In this document: positions 52,629-63,154 of the stretch, piece by piece
How positions within the stretch are numbered: the first letter of the stretch is position 1
Layout: each line of letters begins with the position of its first letter
Assembly (NCBI RefSeq): GCF_030698125.1
Contig: NZ_JAUYNV010000025.1
Span: 326,217-390,216 of the forward strand
Length of the DNA stretch: 64,000 nucleotides
From: Methyloversatilis sp.
GTDB lineage: Bacteria; Pseudomonadota; Gammaproteobacteria; Burkholderiales; Rhodocyclaceae
Reading direction: 5' to 3'
Position numbers and translations under genes: made by a program
Notes under the pieces: generated by a model
What the model was told of the DNA's origin: nothing
The model's input: the letters and a program-made list of their open reading frames with translations, nothing else
The model's database searches: none

Positions 52629-54824
52629 ATGATCACCGAATACCGGCAGCCCTTCCAACACCCGCATCCGCCGGAGTATTACAAGAACATGCAAGCCCAT
52701 CCGGATACGCTTTTCCTGCGCACGCCCCGCCTCGATGCGACCGACCCGGACGCGCTGCGCAGCACGTTGCGCGATTACTTTCACGCCACCTTCAGCCGCT
52801 ACGAACAGCTGTTCGAGGTGCTGGCCTGTGACGAGGCGTACTACAGAAAACCGATTTCGCTGCGCCATCCGCTCATCTTCTATCTCGGCCATACCGCGAC
52901 CTTCTTCATCAACAAGCTGCTGCTCGCCGGTCTGATCAATGAGCGCATCAACCCGCGCTTCGAATCGATGTTCGCGGTCGGCGTCGATGAAATGAGCTGG
53001 GACGATCTGAACGAATCGAATTACGACTGGCCGAGCGTGCAGGCGGTACGCGACTACCGCAACGCCGTTCGCAGCGTGGTCGACCGCGTCATCCACGAAG
53101 CCCCGCTCGCGACACCGATCGACTGGAACAATCCGTGGTGGGTCGTCATCATGGGTATCGAGCACGAGCGCATCCATCTCGAAACCTCATCGGTACTGAT
53201 CCGCCAGAGCCGGCTTGATTACGTGCGCCCTCACCCGGCCTGGGAACCCTGCCGCGACGCCGGCGATGCACCGGACAACGCGCTGCACCCGGTCGCTGCC
53301 GGCGTCACGCGACTGGGCCGGCGACGCGATGACCCGATCTACGGCTGGGACAACGAATACGCGCAGCGTGAAGTCACGGTCGATGCCTTCCAGGCCAGTC
53401 GTTTCGTCGTCAGCAATCGCGAATTCCTCGAGTTCGTCGACGATGGCGGCTACGCGAACGACGCCTGGTGGGAAGACGAAGGTCGCGCCTGGCGCGACTG
53501 GCGCACGCGCGACGGCCACCAGACCGCGCATCCCGAGTTCTGGGTGCGCAAGGCTGACGGCTGGCACCTCAGGCTGATGCTCGAAGAGATTGCGATGCCA
53601 TGGAACTGGCCGGTGGAAACGAACTACCACGAAGCCAAGGCCTTCTGTAACTGGAAGGCCGCGCGCAGCGGCGCACCGGTGCGGCTGCCGACCGAAGACG
53701 AGTGGTATCGCCTGCATGACGCGGCGGGCGTGACCGAGGTACCGGAGAACGGCGCAGCGAGCGCCAACATCCACCTCGATCACTGGGCGTCGTCCTGTCC
53801 GGTCGATCGCTTTGCCCACGGCGACTTCTTCGACGTGGTCGGCAATGTGTGGCAATGGACTGAAACGCCGATCTACCCGTTCGCCGGCTTCGATGTGCAC
53901 CCGACGTATGATGATTTCTCGACACCGACCTTCGACGCGCGCCACAACCTGATCAAGGGTGGCTCGTGGATTTCCTGCGGCAACGAGGCGACGCGCGCAT
54001 CGCGCTATGCCTTCCGCCGCCATTTCTTCCAGCATGCGGGGTTCCGATACGTGGTGAGCGATACACCGGCCACAGCGCCGAACGTCTATTACGAAAGCGA
54101 CCGGCAGTTGTCCGAGTACGCCGAATTCCATTACGGCGACGAGTACTTCGGCGTGCCCAACTTCCCGAAGGCACTGGCGCAGATCGCCATCGAAGCCATG
54201 GGCGATCGCCCGGCCCGCCGCGCGCTCGATCTGGGCTGCGCCACCGGCCGATCCACCTTCGAACTGGCGCGTCACTTCGAACACGTCACCGGCGTCGATT
54301 TCTCGGCCCGCTTCATCAACGCCGGCGTCCATCTGGCCGAACAGGGCGAGCTGCGCTACACCTTGCCGGACGAAGGCGAACTGGTGTCGTACAAGACCCG
54401 CCGCCTGGCCGACATGGGGCTGGACACGGTGCGCGGGCGGGTCGATTTCATGCAGGGCGACGCCTGCAACCTCAAATCCGTGCTGACCGGTTATGACTTC
54501 ATGCTGGCCGCCAACCTGATCGACCGGCTGTTCGATCCGGCCGCCTTCCTGAAGTCGGTACATGAACGCCTCAATGTCGGCGGCGTGCTGATGATCAGCT
54601 CGCCCTACACCTGGCTCGAAGAGCACACGAAACGCGAAGACTGGCTGGGCGGTTTCAAGAAGGACGGCGAAAGCTGGACCACGCTCGATGGCATGAAGCT
54701 CATCCTGGGCGAGCACTTCCGCCAGCTCGGAGCGCCCCGCGACGTGCCTTTCGTCATCCGCGAAACGCGTCGCAAGCACCAGCACACGATGGCCGAGGTC
54801 ACGCTGTGGGAACGCGTGCGCTGA
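52629..54824 (+). CDS. ovoA: OvoA, 5-histidylcysteine sulfoxide synthase with C-terminal methyltransferase
   Basis: 731 aa, the OvoA length. Residues about 50-190 form a DinB-like domain supplying iron ligands: LGHTATFF (His88) and IEHERIHLE (His179, His183). Residues about 220-490 form the FGE-sulfatase domain (PIYGWDNEYAQREVTVDAFQ, LPTEDEWYRLHDAAG, GNVWQWTE, GGSWISCGNE). Residues about 510-731 are a SAM methyltransferase (ALDLGCATGRSTFELAR). OvoA joins cysteine sulfur to C5 of histidine using oxygen and iron; the methyltransferase adds the N-methyl group later. The next gene, a PLP lyase 14 bp downstream, completes the pathway to ovothiol A. Confidence 0.93.
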   Translation: MITEYRQPFQHPHPPEYYKNMQAHPDTLFLRTPRLDATDPDALRSTLRDYFHATFSRYEQLFEVLACDEAYYRKPISLRHPLIFYLGHTATFFINKLLLAGLINERINPRFESMFAVGVDEMSWDDLNESNYDWPSVQAVRDYRNAVRSVVDRVIHEAPLATPIDWNNPWWVVIMGIEHERIHLETSSVLIRQSRLDYVRPHPAWEPCRDAGDAPDNALHPVAAGVTRLGRRRDDPIYGWDNEYAQREVTVDAFQASRFVVSNREFLEFVDDGGYANDAWWEDEGRAWRDWRTRDGHQTAHPEFWVRKADGWHLRLMLEEIAMPWNWPVETNYHEAKAFCNWKAARSGAPVRLPTEDEWYRLHDAAGVTEVPENGAASANIHLDHWASSCPVDRFAHGDFFDVVGNVWQWTETPIYPFAGFDVHPTYDDFSTPTFDARHNLIKGGSWISCGNEATRASRYAFRRHFFQHAGFRYVVSDTPATAPNVYYESDRQLSEYAEFHYGDEYFGVPNFPKALAQIAIEAMGDRPARRALDLGCATGRSTFELARHFEHVTGVDFSARFINAGVHLAEQGELRYTLPDEGELVSYKTRRLADMGLDTVRGRVDFMQGDACNLKSVLTGYDFMLAANLIDRLFDPAAFLKSVHERLNVGGVLMISSPYTWLEEHTKREDWLGGFKKDGESWTTLDGMKLILGEHFRQLGAPRDVPFVIRETRRKHQHTMAEVTLWERVR

Positions 54825-54838
54825 ACGGGACGACGGAC

Positions 54839-56005
54839 ATGAGCATCGATTTCGACCGCCTCATTGCGCGCGACGGGACGGCCAGCGTCAAGCACGACGG
54901 GCGTGGCAGCTATTTCGGTACGACGGCCGTGACCCCGCTCTGGGTGGCCGACATGGATTTCGCGGCGCCGCCCGCCGTGCTTGATGCGCTGACGGCGCGC
55001 GCGGCGCACCCGGTATTCGGCTACTCGCTCTACCCGGACGGCGTGTTCGATGCGCTGACCGGCTGGCTCGCATCGCGCCACCGCTGGACGGTGGCGCGTG
55101 AATCGGTGCTGATGTGCCCGGGCGTCGTGCCCACGCTGTATGCCGCGGTTCAGGCGTTCGCCGCCGAGGGTGAAGGCGTCATCGTGCAGCCGCCGGTGTA
55201 CCCGCCCTTCTTCTCGGCCATCCGCGACACCGGCCGGCGCGTGATCGAAAACCCGCTGCTCGAGCGCGACGGCCGCTGGACCATCGATCTCGATCACCTC
55301 GAGCGCTGCGCCGCCGACGGCGCGAAACTACTGCTGCTGTGCTCGCCGCACAATCCGGTCGGCCGCGTGTGGTCGCACGAGGAGCTCGATGGCATGCTGG
55401 GCGTGGCGCGCCGTCACGGGCTGGTCGTGCTGGCCGACGAAATCCACCACGACCTGATCTATCCGGGCTACACGCACATTGCGCTGGCCACATTGGCGCA
55501 GCCGGGCGACCGTATCGTCACCACGGTGGCGCCGAGCAAGACCTTCAACATTCCGGGGCTGGGCCTGTCGGCGCTGATCGCGGACGACGCCGAGCGGCGC
55601 GCAATCGAAAACGTCTTCGGGCGCCTGCACGTCAGCGCGTCCAACCCGTTCAGCGTCGCCGCATTCGAAGCGGCCTACCGCGACGGCGGCCCGTGGCTCG
55701 ATGCGCTGATGACCTATCTGGCCGGCACGCGCGACGCCGTCATGCAGTTCGCCGCACAGCGCCTGCCCGGCATCCGCGCCGTGCAGCCGGAAGGCACCTA
55801 CCTGATCTGGCTGGACTGTCGCGCACTGGGGCTGAACGACCGCGCACTGCGCGACTTCTTCGTCGGCGGCGCACAGGTCGGCATGAACCCCGGCATCACC
55901 TTCGGCACCGGCGGCAGCGGTTTCATGCGGCTCAACCTCGGCTCGCCCCGTGCAGTCATTCTCGATGCGCTGGGGCGGATCGAGCAGGCGTTGTCACGGC
56001 GCTGA
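54839..56005 (+). CDS. ovoB: OvoB-like PLP-dependent C-S lyase (MalY/PatB family)
   Basis: 388 aa from ATG 54839. It is a fold-type I aminotransferase-like lyase: TPLWVADMDFAAPPAVLDAL and YSLYPDGVFDALTGWL mark the MalY/PatB class, CSPHNPVGRVW and LADEIHHDL lead to the PLP lysine in APSKTFNIPGLG, and GSGFMRLNLGSPR binds the carboxylate. MalY/PatB enzymes cleave C-S bonds of cysteine conjugates. Placed 14 bp after ovoA it is the natural candidate for OvoB, which cleaves the histidyl-cysteine sulfoxide to 5-thiohistidine. Confidence 0.85.
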   Translation: MSIDFDRLIARDGTASVKHDGRGSYFGTTAVTPLWVADMDFAAPPAVLDALTARAAHPVFGYSLYPDGVFDALTGWLASRHRWTVARESVLMCPGVVPTLYAAVQAFAAEGEGVIVQPPVYPPFFSAIRDTGRRVIENPLLERDGRWTIDLDHLERCAADGAKLLLLCSPHNPVGRVWSHEELDGMLGVARRHGLVVLADEIHHDLIYPGYTHIALATLAQPGDRIVTTVAPSKTFNIPGLGLSALIADDAERRAIENVFGRLHVSASNPFSVAAFEAAYRDGGPWLDALMTYLAGTRDAVMQFAAQRLPGIRAVQPEGTYLIWLDCRALGLNDRALRDFFVGGAQVGMNPGITFGTGGSGFMRLNLGSPRAVILDALGRIEQALSRR

Positions 56006-56041
56006 GCGGCCCTTCCGGGAGCGAGGGCGCGGCGACGCTTT

Positions 56042-56066
56042 TGTGGGAGCGGCGGCCGCTCCAACA
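56042..56066. repeat. REP-like palindrome (second copy)
   Basis: TGTGGGAGCGGC followed directly by GGCCGCTCCAACA folds on itself, sharing the GTGGGAGCGGC core of the element at 41451. It lies between convergent ovoB and ABC-permease genes. Confidence 0.7.
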
Positions 56067-56067
56067 T

Positions 56068-57198
56068 TCAGCCCTGCGCCGCGATGCTGCGCCGGAACAT
56101 CAGCAGCGAGGCGCCGAAGAAGGCGAGTGCAATCCCAGCCATCGCCAGCAGGCTGGGCCACACCACGTCCAGACCGGCGCCGCGGTAGAGCACCGCCTGG
56201 GCCAGACTGACGAAATGCGTGGTGGGTGCGAACAGCATGATGTTTTGCACCACCTCCGGCATGCTTTCGCGCGGCGTCATGCCGCCGGACAGCAGTTGCA
56301 GCGGCAGCACCACCAGAATCATCATCAGGCCGAGCTGAGGCATGTTGCGCGACAGCGTGCCGATGAAGATGCCGAGCGAGGTGGTGGCCAGCAGTTGTAC
56401 CAGCGTGCCGGCCATGAACAGCGGAATCGAACCGGCGATCGGCACGTCGAGCACGCGGCCGACCACGAAATACAGCGACAGTCCGACCGCGATCCACACC
56501 ACCAGCGCCATCGACCACACCTTGGCCAGCATGATTTCGAAGGCGCCGAGCGGCATCACCAGCAGGTGTTCCAGCGTGCCGTGCTCGCGTTCGCGGATCA
56601 GTGCCGCGCCGGTCAGGATGACCGACAGCATGGTCACGTTGTTGATGATTTCCATCACGCTGCCGAACCACGAACTGGTCATGTTCGGATTGAACATGAC
56701 GGTCGGTGCCAGCGTGATCGGCGATGCCGCCTCGCTGCGCCGGTGCTGCACGAACTCGCCCACTTCGCCCAGCACGATGTTCTGGATGTAGCCGGCGCCG
56801 ATGAAGGCCTGGCTGACGCGCATCGCATCGATGTTCACCTGTATCGACGGCTGCACGCCGGCCAGCACGTCGCGCTCGAAGTCCGGCGGAATGACCATGA
56901 CGAAGGTGTACAGCCCGGCATCCAGACCGGCGTCGCCCCGCGCTTCGGTAATCATGTCCGGCAGCCGGAAGTACAGGCCGTAGAAAGCGTCTGCGATGCG
57001 CCCGGACAGCACCGAGCGGTCCTCGTCGACGATGGCGATCGGCGCGTTGTGCAGTTCCTGCGACGTGGCGGTGGCGGCGCTGTAGATGCCGCCCGAGAAG
57101 GCCCACACGATCATGATGAGCAGCACCTTGTCGTTCCACAGGCTCATCAGTTCCTTGAGCCCGAGCCGCCAGGCGTTGAGCAGGCGCTTCCTCATCAT
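56068..57198 (-). CDS. yhhJ: ABC-2 transporter permease (YhhJ-like)
   Basis: 376 aa. An N-terminal span ([20 protein letters not shown]), a large periplasmic domain ([18 protein letters not shown] to about residue 180), and five further C-terminal spans ([20 protein letters not shown] marks the ABC-2 coupling region). This is the YhhJ type found third in yhiI-rbbA-yhhJ operons. The start (ATGATGA) overlaps the RbbA stop. Confidence 0.9.
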   Translation of the reverse strand: MMRKRLLNAWRLGLKELMSLWNDKVLLIMIVWAFSGGIYSAATATSQELHNAPIAIVDEDRSVLSGRIADAFYGLYFRLPDMITEARGDAGLDAGLYTFVMVIPPDFERDVLAGVQPSIQVNIDAMRVSQAFIGAGYIQNIVLGEVGEFVQHRRSEAASPITLAPTVMFNPNMTSSWFGSVMEIINNVTMLSVILTGAALIREREHGTLEHLLVMPLGAFEIMLAKVWSMALVVWIAVGLSLYFVVGRVLDVPIAGSIPLFMAGTLVQLLATTSLGIFIGTLSRNMPQLGLMMILVVLPLQLLSGGMTPRESMPEVVQNIMLFAPTTHFVSLAQAVLYRGAGLDVVWPSLLAMAGIALAFFGASLLMFRRSIAAQG

Positions 57199-59921
57199 CG
57201 CTCCTGCTTCTTCAGCAGCCACACGCTGAGTAACGTGAGCACCGGCACGAAGGCGAGCAGCGCCAGGAAGTCGGCGTACAGGTCGCGCATTTCGAGCGCC
57301 TTGGTGAACAGGCCGCGGCTGATGTTGAGGAAATACGTCGCCGGGAAGAAGGTGCCTATCGTGCGCCCCACGCCTTCGAGCGAAGACACCGGATGCGTGA
57401 GCCCGGAGAAGGTGACCGTCGCCAGCATGGTGACGACCGCGGTCGCGGCGAGCGCTGCGATCTGCGTGCGGGCGAAAGACGACATGAGCAGCCCGAGGCC
57501 GGTGGTGGCGGTAACGAAGATGAGCGCGCCCAGGCTGAGCGACAGCAGGCTGCCCTTCAGCGGTACCTCGAACACGAACACCGCCAGCGCCACCAGTCCG
57601 TAGAAGCTCACCATGCTGACGGCGATATAGGGCAGCTGTTTGCCGATCAGGAATTCGAGCCGGGTGACCGGTGTGGCGTACAGGTTGGTGATCGAACCCA
57701 GTTCCTTCTCGCGCACCACGCCGACCGCCATCAGGATGGCCGGTATGAAGGTGAGCAGCAACGGGATGACCGCCGGCACCATCGCGAACACGCTGCGGAA
57801 GTCCTGGTTGTAGCGGTAGCGCATGTCCAGCTTCGCCGGATGCGCGGTGGCCGGCAGCCCTTCGCGCACCGCCGCCTGCTGCAGGAAGTCGGCGTGCAGG
57901 CCCTGCACGTAGCCGAGCGTGGTTTCGGCGCGGAAGGGCATGGCGCCATCGACCCACACGCCGATCTCGACCGCGCGACCGCTGCGCAGCCGGCGCCCGA
58001 ACTCCGGCGGTATTTCCAGCGCCACGCTCAGTTCGCCGGCGCGCATGCGGCGGTCCAGCTCTTCAACGCTGATCAGCGGCGGCTGTTCGATGAAATAGCG
58101 CGAGCCGGCCATGTTCTCGATGTAGGCGCGGCTTTCAGGGGTGTCGTCTCGGTCGAGCACGGCGAATTTAAGGTCCTCGACGTCCATCGAAATGCCGTAG
58201 CCGAGGATGAGCACCAGGATGACCGAGCCGAGCAGCGCGAAGGTGAGCCGCACCGGGTCGCGCAGCACTTCCAGCCACTCGCGCCGCGCGTAGGCCAGCA
58301 GCCGGCGCCGGCTGAAGGCCGCCGGGCGCGCGGCGGGTGGCGTCGGCGCGGCGGTGGCTGGCGGCGGTGCCTCCGGCCCGGGCGCTGCGCCATCGCCGGT
58401 CGCTTCTTCGAGATAGGCGATGAAGGCCTCTTCCAGAGATGCCGCGCCGCGCCGCGCGATCAGCGCCGCCGGCGTGTCGCTGGCCAGCACGCGGCCGGCG
58501 TGCATCAGCGAAATGCGGTCGCAGCGCTCGCCCTCGTTCATGAAGTGGGTGGACACGAAAATGGTCACCCCGTCCTTGCGCGACAGCTCGATCAGCAGCC
58601 GCCAGAAGCCGTCGCGCGCCACCGGGTCCACGCCCGAGGTCGGTTCGTCAAGGATGAGCATGTCCGGCTTGTGGATCACCGCGACCGCCAGCGACAGCCG
58701 CTGCCGTATGCCCAGCGGCAGACCGGCCGCCTGCGTGTCCAGATACTCGGCCAGACCGAAGCGGCCGACCATTTCGTCTACGCGTGCGGCTATGCCGGCC
58801 GCCGGCAGGTGAAAGAGCTGGGCGTGCAGCACCAGGTTCTGCCGCACGCTCAGTTCGCCGTACAGCGAAAAGGCCTGGGTCATGAAGCCGACGCGCTTGC
58901 GGGTGTCCATGTCGCCGCCATCGACAACGTGACCGAACAGCAGCGCCCTGCCCTCGCTCGGCGGCAGCAGGCCGGTCAGCATTTTCATCGTCGTCGTCTT
59001 GCCGCAGCCGTTCGAGCCGAGGAAGCCGAAGATTTCGCCGCGGCCGATCTCGAAATCGACGTGGTCCACCGCGGTGAAATCGCCGAAGCGCATGGTGAGC
59101 CCTTCGGCGACGATGGCCGGGCCGTCCGCCTGCGCAACGCGCGGCGGCACCACCAGTGCCTCGTGCCCCTGGCGTTTGGCCAGCGGCAGCAATTCGATGA
59201 AGGCGGCGTCGAGATCCTTCGCGCCGGTGCGCGCCAGCAGTTCGGCCGGCGTGCCGGTGGCCAGCACGCGACCGTCGTCCATCGCCGCCAGCCAGTCGAA
59301 ACCGGCCGCCTCGCCCATGTAGGCGCTGGACACCAGCACGCTCATGTCGGGCCGGCGCGCCCGGATGCGGTCGATCAGTTGCCAGAACTGGCGCCGCGAC
59401 AGCGGATCGACGCCGGTGGTTGGCTCGTCCAGTATCAGCAGGTCGGGGTCGTGGATCAGCGCGCAGCACAGGCCGAGCTTCTGCTTCATGCCGCCCGACA
59501 GCTTGCCGGCTGGCCGGTCGCGGAAGGCGGCGAGCCCGGTGCTGTCCAGCAGTTCGGCGATGCGCGTTTCGCGCTCGCGCGTCGCCTGGCCGAACAGGCG
59601 GCCAAAGAAGTCGACGTTCTCGAACACCGACAGCGTCATGTACAGGTTCCGCCCCAGGCCCTGCGGCATGTAGGCGATGCGCGGGCAGACCGCGCTGCGA
59701 TGGCGGCGGTCGCGCATGTCGCCGCCCAGCGTTTCCACCCCGCCCTGCTGGATCACGCGCACCCCGGCCACCAGCGCCAGCAGGCTGGACTTGCCGACGC
59801 CGTCCGGCCCGATCAGCCCGGCCATGCAGCCGGCCGGGATGTCCAGCGTGATGTCGTCGAGCGCGACCGTGTTGCCGTAGCGCAGGCCGACACCGGCGAG
59901 CCGGGCGACCGTCTCGGTCAT
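57195..59921 (-). CDS. rbbA: RbbA-like ABC transporter: two ATPase domains fused to a permease
   Basis: 908 aa from ATG 59921. The first ATPase (about 1-240) has [17 protein letters not shown] and [12 protein letters not shown]. The second (about 265-520) has GSNGCGKTT, a divergent signature PLGIRQRLS, and [12 protein letters not shown]. After a Pro/Ala linker the C-terminal 370 residues form an ABC-2 permease with a periplasmic domain and six spans. E. coli RbbA was named as a ribosome-bound ATPase, but this architecture and its HlyD and permease partners point to an exporter. Its ATG overlaps the adaptor's stop (ATGA). Confidence 0.92.
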   Translation of the reverse strand: MTETVARLAGVGLRYGNTVALDDITLDIPAGCMAGLIGPDGVGKSSLLALVAGVRVIQQGGVETLGGDMRDRRHRSAVCPRIAYMPQGLGRNLYMTLSVFENVDFFGRLFGQATRERETRIAELLDSTGLAAFRDRPAGKLSGGMKQKLGLCCALIHDPDLLILDEPTTGVDPLSRRQFWQLIDRIRARRPDMSVLVSSAYMGEAAGFDWLAAMDDGRVLATGTPAELLARTGAKDLDAAFIELLPLAKRQGHEALVVPPRVAQADGPAIVAEGLTMRFGDFTAVDHVDFEIGRGEIFGFLGSNGCGKTTTMKMLTGLLPPSEGRALLFGHVVDGGDMDTRKRVGFMTQAFSLYGELSVRQNLVLHAQLFHLPAAGIAARVDEMVGRFGLAEYLDTQAAGLPLGIRQRLSLAVAVIHKPDMLILDEPTSGVDPVARDGFWRLLIELSRKDGVTIFVSTHFMNEGERCDRISLMHAGRVLASDTPAALIARRGAASLEEAFIAYLEEATGDGAAPGPEAPPPATAAPTPPAARPAAFSRRRLLAYARREWLEVLRDPVRLTFALLGSVILVLILGYGISMDVEDLKFAVLDRDDTPESRAYIENMAGSRYFIEQPPLISVEELDRRMRAGELSVALEIPPEFGRRLRSGRAVEIGVWVDGAMPFRAETTLGYVQGLHADFLQQAAVREGLPATAHPAKLDMRYRYNQDFRSVFAMVPAVIPLLLTFIPAILMAVGVVREKELGSITNLYATPVTRLEFLIGKQLPYIAVSMVSFYGLVALAVFVFEVPLKGSLLSLSLGALIFVTATTGLGLLMSSFARTQIAALAATAVVTMLATVTFSGLTHPVSSLEGVGRTIGTFFPATYFLNISRGLFTKALEMRDLYADFLALLAFVPVLTLLSVWLLKKQER

Positions 59922-61009
59922 GGCGCCGTTGACGGTCTGGGCGTGCCGACCAGCGGCGGCAGCGTCGCCGGCCACGGCGCTTCGGGGTCGAGCCGCACCC
60001 AGGCGACGCCGGGCAGGCCGGTCTTCACCTGTTTGGCGTGCGCCTTCAGCAGTTCGGGCGGAATCTTCACCCGCACACGGAACATGAGCTTTTCGCGCTC
60101 GGTGCGCGTTTCGACCGACTTCGGTGTGAACTGCGCCTGTGGCGACACGAAGCTCACGCTGGCCGGAATCGAAATGTCCGGCCGCACGTCGAGCACGATG
60201 CGCGCCTCGCTGCCGATGGCGACGCGCCCCGCCTGCGAGGTCGGCAGGAAAATGGTCATGTAGACGTCGGTGATGTCGAGCAGCGTGAGCACCTTGCCGC
60301 CAGCCGCCAGCACCTCGCCCGGTTCGGCCAGCCGATACAGCACGCGGCCTTCGGCCGGGGCGAGCAGTTGCGCGTCCTGCAGATCTACGCGGATGCGCGC
60401 ACTGCGCGCCTCAGCCGCCTCGATCGACGCTTCGGCCTGCTTCACCGACGCGCGCGCCGCGTCGATCGACGACTGCGCGCCGCGCAACTGCGACGACGCA
60501 GCCTTCCGCGCGTCCAGCGCCGACTGCCTGCTGGTGCTGTCGACGTCCAGCTTCTGCGCCGAAATGAAACCCTTGTCGACCAGGCGCTGCGTGCGTTCGA
60601 TGTCCTTCTCGGCCAGCACCAGCTGGCTCTGCCGCTGCGACACGACGGCGCCGGCCGTCGCCGCGTCGCTTTGCCGCTGCGCCACCGCCGCCACCGCCAC
60701 CGCGCGGCTGGCCTTCGCCTGTTCGATCTGCGCGTCGCTGATCTTCAGTTCGGCTTCCAGCGCGCGCACGTCCATCAGCGCGACGACCTGGCCGGCGCTC
60801 ACGTCGTCACCCTCGCGCACCGCCACACTTTCCAGCCGCCCGCTGGTCTTGGTGGCAACATCGACCTCGGTCGCCTCGATGCGACCGTTGCCGGAAGCGA
60901 ACGCCTCGCTCACCGGCGGTGAGGCGTACTGCTTCCAGCCGTAATAGCCGGCCGCTGCGGCGGCGAGCACGAACAGCGCCAGCACGAGGCGGCGACGCGA
61001 TGCAGTCAT
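59918..61009 (-). CDS. yhiI: HlyD-family membrane-fusion protein (YhiI-like)
   Basis: 363 aa. A single N-terminal membrane span ([18 protein letters not shown]), then a lipoyl half ([20 protein letters not shown]), a long alpha-helical hairpin (about residues 85-205), the second lipoyl half ([20 protein letters not shown]) and a beta-barrel. It is the periplasmic adaptor of the downstream ABC exporter. The three genes form one overlapping operon; the cargo is unknown. Confidence 0.92.
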   Translation of the reverse strand: MTASRRRLVLALFVLAAAAAGYYGWKQYASPPVSEAFASGNGRIEATEVDVATKTSGRLESVAVREGDDVSAGQVVALMDVRALEAELKISDAQIEQAKASRAVAVAAVAQRQSDAATAGAVVSQRQSQLVLAEKDIERTQRLVDKGFISAQKLDVDSTSRQSALDARKAASSQLRGAQSSIDAARASVKQAEASIEAAEARSARIRVDLQDAQLLAPAEGRVLYRLAEPGEVLAAGGKVLTLLDITDVYMTIFLPTSQAGRVAIGSEARIVLDVRPDISIPASVSFVSPQAQFTPKSVETRTEREKLMFRVRVKIPPELLKAHAKQVKTGLPGVAWVRLDPEAPWPATLPPLVGTPRPSTAP

Positions 61010-61098
61010 GGTTCAGTCCGTTGCAATGCGGGAATCGCCCCGATTGTGCGCCGGCCCGTGTTTCAGCGCCTTGATTTGTCGCAATGCAGCAAACGGTT

Positions 61099-61521
61099 TC
61101 AGCCGGCGATCGCAAGCGCGGCCTGCAACAGAAGCAGCAGCGCATGCGGAAAGGCCACCGTCGGCTTCAGCGCACTCGTCGCGTACTCCATCAACAACCC
61201 GGCAGCACCCGGGCGCGTCGCCTGCCACTCGGTGTGCAGCTGGCAGGCCGCGTACTCCGACGCCCCGTCGGCGATCAGCGTTTCCACCTTCAGCAATCGC
61301 TTACCCAGGCGCCCCTGCACCGTGCGCAGCATCGCCTCGATCACCCAGACGATGGCGGTCAGCGGCGCCGCCAGTTCTAACGGAAAACCGAATAGTGCGG
61401 CGCCCGCGGTCAGCGCCACCGCCGCGATCTTGATCCCGACCGCGCAACGCTCATGGCGCTCGTGGTCCTGCTGCAGCGTGGCCCATTCGGTCTGGAGGGG
61501 TGAGGGGGAGGAGGTGTTCAT
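61099..61521 (-). CDS. Small membrane protein of unknown function
   Basis: 140 aa from ATG 61521 (MNTSSPSPLQTEWATLQQDH). Two or three spans are visible (IKIAAVALTAGAALFGF, LAAPLTAIVWVIEAML, and AFPHALLLLLQAALAIAG). I do not recognise the family. It precedes the ABC exporter operon on the same strand with a 90-bp gap, so a shared promoter is possible. Confidence 0.7.
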   Translation of the reverse strand: MNTSSPSPLQTEWATLQQDHERHERCAVGIKIAAVALTAGAALFGFPLELAAPLTAIVWVIEAMLRTVQGRLGKRLLKVETLIADGASEYAACQLHTEWQATRPGAAGLLMEYATSALKPTVAFPHALLLLLQAALAIAG

Positions 61522-61687
61522 GAGAGCGGAGGCGATACGGGAAAGGTTCAGGAAGGAGCGAAATCTACCCGGTCGCGCAGTCGCCTGCCCGGGCATGCGT
61601 CGGGCTTGCATTAGAAAACCATCTACGCGTTATAGTTGCGCAGGCGGATGGCATTGCGCGGACAATCTTTATTCACGTTAGGAAACA

Positions 61688-62248
61688 ATGACACATAGCT
61701 ACGACTTCGCAGGCGTTAGCGAGAAGCTATTCGTTATTGAGCAGCTACAAGCTGCTAGCCGAGAGTACTGCCGCAACGCCGGGATCTGCCAAGGCTCGTA
61801 CCCGTACGGTCATAACGCTTGGAACGACTACGAGCACAAGATCAAGCGGATCGTAAGTGGCTACATGATCGAGATCGCTGCAAAGGTCAGAATTCTTCAA
61901 GACTCAATGGCAGGGCAGATTCGCCCTTCGATCTTTGAGCGGGCGGACAAGTACGCTGTCGAGAACATCCCTCTCGGAGAAGTGCATTCCGGGGGCTTCA
62001 AATTAAATGTTCGGGAGTCGTGCAACAAGACCATTCACGCCACACACGTGGAGCTAGGCTGGGTCACTCGCAACCGGAAGAGTCTGAGCGCCTACACCCA
62101 TTGGTCAGGAGCGGTAAATCTCTATGGGTCAAAATCCGCGAAACCATGGCATCTAGAACTGGATGCTACCGCTTGGTGTATATCTATCGATACATATCTG
62201 GATCATGTTCTAAGTAGTGCTGCAACTGATGGTATTCACATCAGATGA
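61688..62248 (+). CDS. Unrecognised protein at the edge of an AT-rich region
   Basis: 186 aa from ATG 61688, after AGGAAAC. Soluble, no signal peptide; mixed alpha/beta with NAWNDYEHKIKRIVSGYMIE and an HATHVELGWVTRNRK stretch. No motif matches a family I know. Codon use differs from the genes to its left, with more A/T-ending codons, suggesting transfer. It is followed 79 bp later by another orphan gene. Confidence 0.65.
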   Translation: MTHSYDFAGVSEKLFVIEQLQAASREYCRNAGICQGSYPYGHNAWNDYEHKIKRIVSGYMIEIAAKVRILQDSMAGQIRPSIFERADKYAVENIPLGEVHSGGFKLNVRESCNKTIHATHVELGWVTRNRKSLSAYTHWSGAVNLYGSKSAKPWHLELDATAWCISIDTYLDHVLSSAATDGIHIR

Positions 62249-62327
62249 GTGCCTAACGATTCATTCAAGCGGAGGCCTTCGGCGCGACTTAACTCAGACG
62301 TTCGGCATCACTAACGAGGAGGTGCTC

Positions 62328-62930
62328 ATGGGGATGTATGTAAGCCGACTCAGGTCTGTGCCCGTCGGTATGTACGAGTACTACACCTATCTCATTGACG
62401 CTTCAGCGGCCGAAGCGCACTCGGGTGTTGTAGATTCCTTCTTCGATTCCTTCGCCAGGCGCTCTGGTGTGAACGCATTGATCGTTCGCGGGCCGAAGGA
62501 CTTGTCGAGGGAGCTTTACACGTTCTTGAAAACGCATGTGTCGGAAAATTTCGTGCGACTGGCAAGTATGTTTCACGAAGCTACGTGCTTGGTGATTTCA
62601 GAAGGCGCACTACAAGCGACAACGAAGCCGATCTACGTCCTTCCGCTTCTGCTCCGCGGTGCGGACGAACCGGAGCACTCTGAGCTAGCAGATGCGCTGC
62701 TAACCTCCTTGCTGAGCGCCCTCAAGTCCAATCAACTCGGCAGCTTCGTTAGCTCCCTGGGTGCGGAGAAGGTCGAACTTTCCAACATGAAAGGCGGAAT
62801 GCTCGTGGCCACATTAAGGCACGCGAACGATGTGCTCGAGTTGAAGCCCAATATTGCAGGAATGGGGCTCAATCTGAATGCTGCAATACAAAAGGCTCTC
62901 GGCCCGTCTCAGCGCTCATTGCCGGGCTGA
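62328..62930 (+). CDS. Unrecognised protein in the AT-rich region
   Basis: 200 aa from ATG 62328, which has a strong GAGGAGGT ribosome-binding site 6 bp upstream; an open frame from 62217 is rejected for that reason. The protein begins MGMYVSRLRSVPVGMYEYYT and looks globular, with a hydrophobic C-terminal helix (NIAGMGLNLNAAIQKALG). Function unknown. Same orientation as the genes before and after, so possibly one unit. Confidence 0.65.
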   Translation: MGMYVSRLRSVPVGMYEYYTYLIDASAAEAHSGVVDSFFDSFARRSGVNALIVRGPKDLSRELYTFLKTHVSENFVRLASMFHEATCLVISEGALQATTKPIYVLPLLLRGADEPEHSELADALLTSLLSALKSNQLGSFVSSLGAEKVELSNMKGGMLVATLRHANDVLELKPNIAGMGLNLNAAIQKALGPSQRSLPG

Positions 62931-63154
62931 TTGAGTAAATTGAAACAATTGAACAACTAGGAACAGGCCCTGAGGTTTCCCCGCACATTCATATCGGCGC
63001 GAGATCGGCACGAATTTTTAGAGAAAGAAGATAGAAAAATAGGTTCAGAGTCCATTTGTTTCTCGGAACTCTCGCTTTCTAGAAGAAAAATCCCAGAGGA
63101 TTATCTTTGACCATCCCTTAGAAGTGACGGTATTTGGCCAGATTGCGAGGAAAA

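Noticed and set aside
55339..57603. Long plus-strand frame across ovoB and the ABC permease
   Set aside because: Runs antisense or out of frame to recognised genes and spans a convergent junction; no domain is visible.
57393..60263. 956-codon frame antisense to rbbA and yhiI
   Set aside because: Mirror of a GC-rich gene; low-complexity Gln/Arg/His content, no start context.
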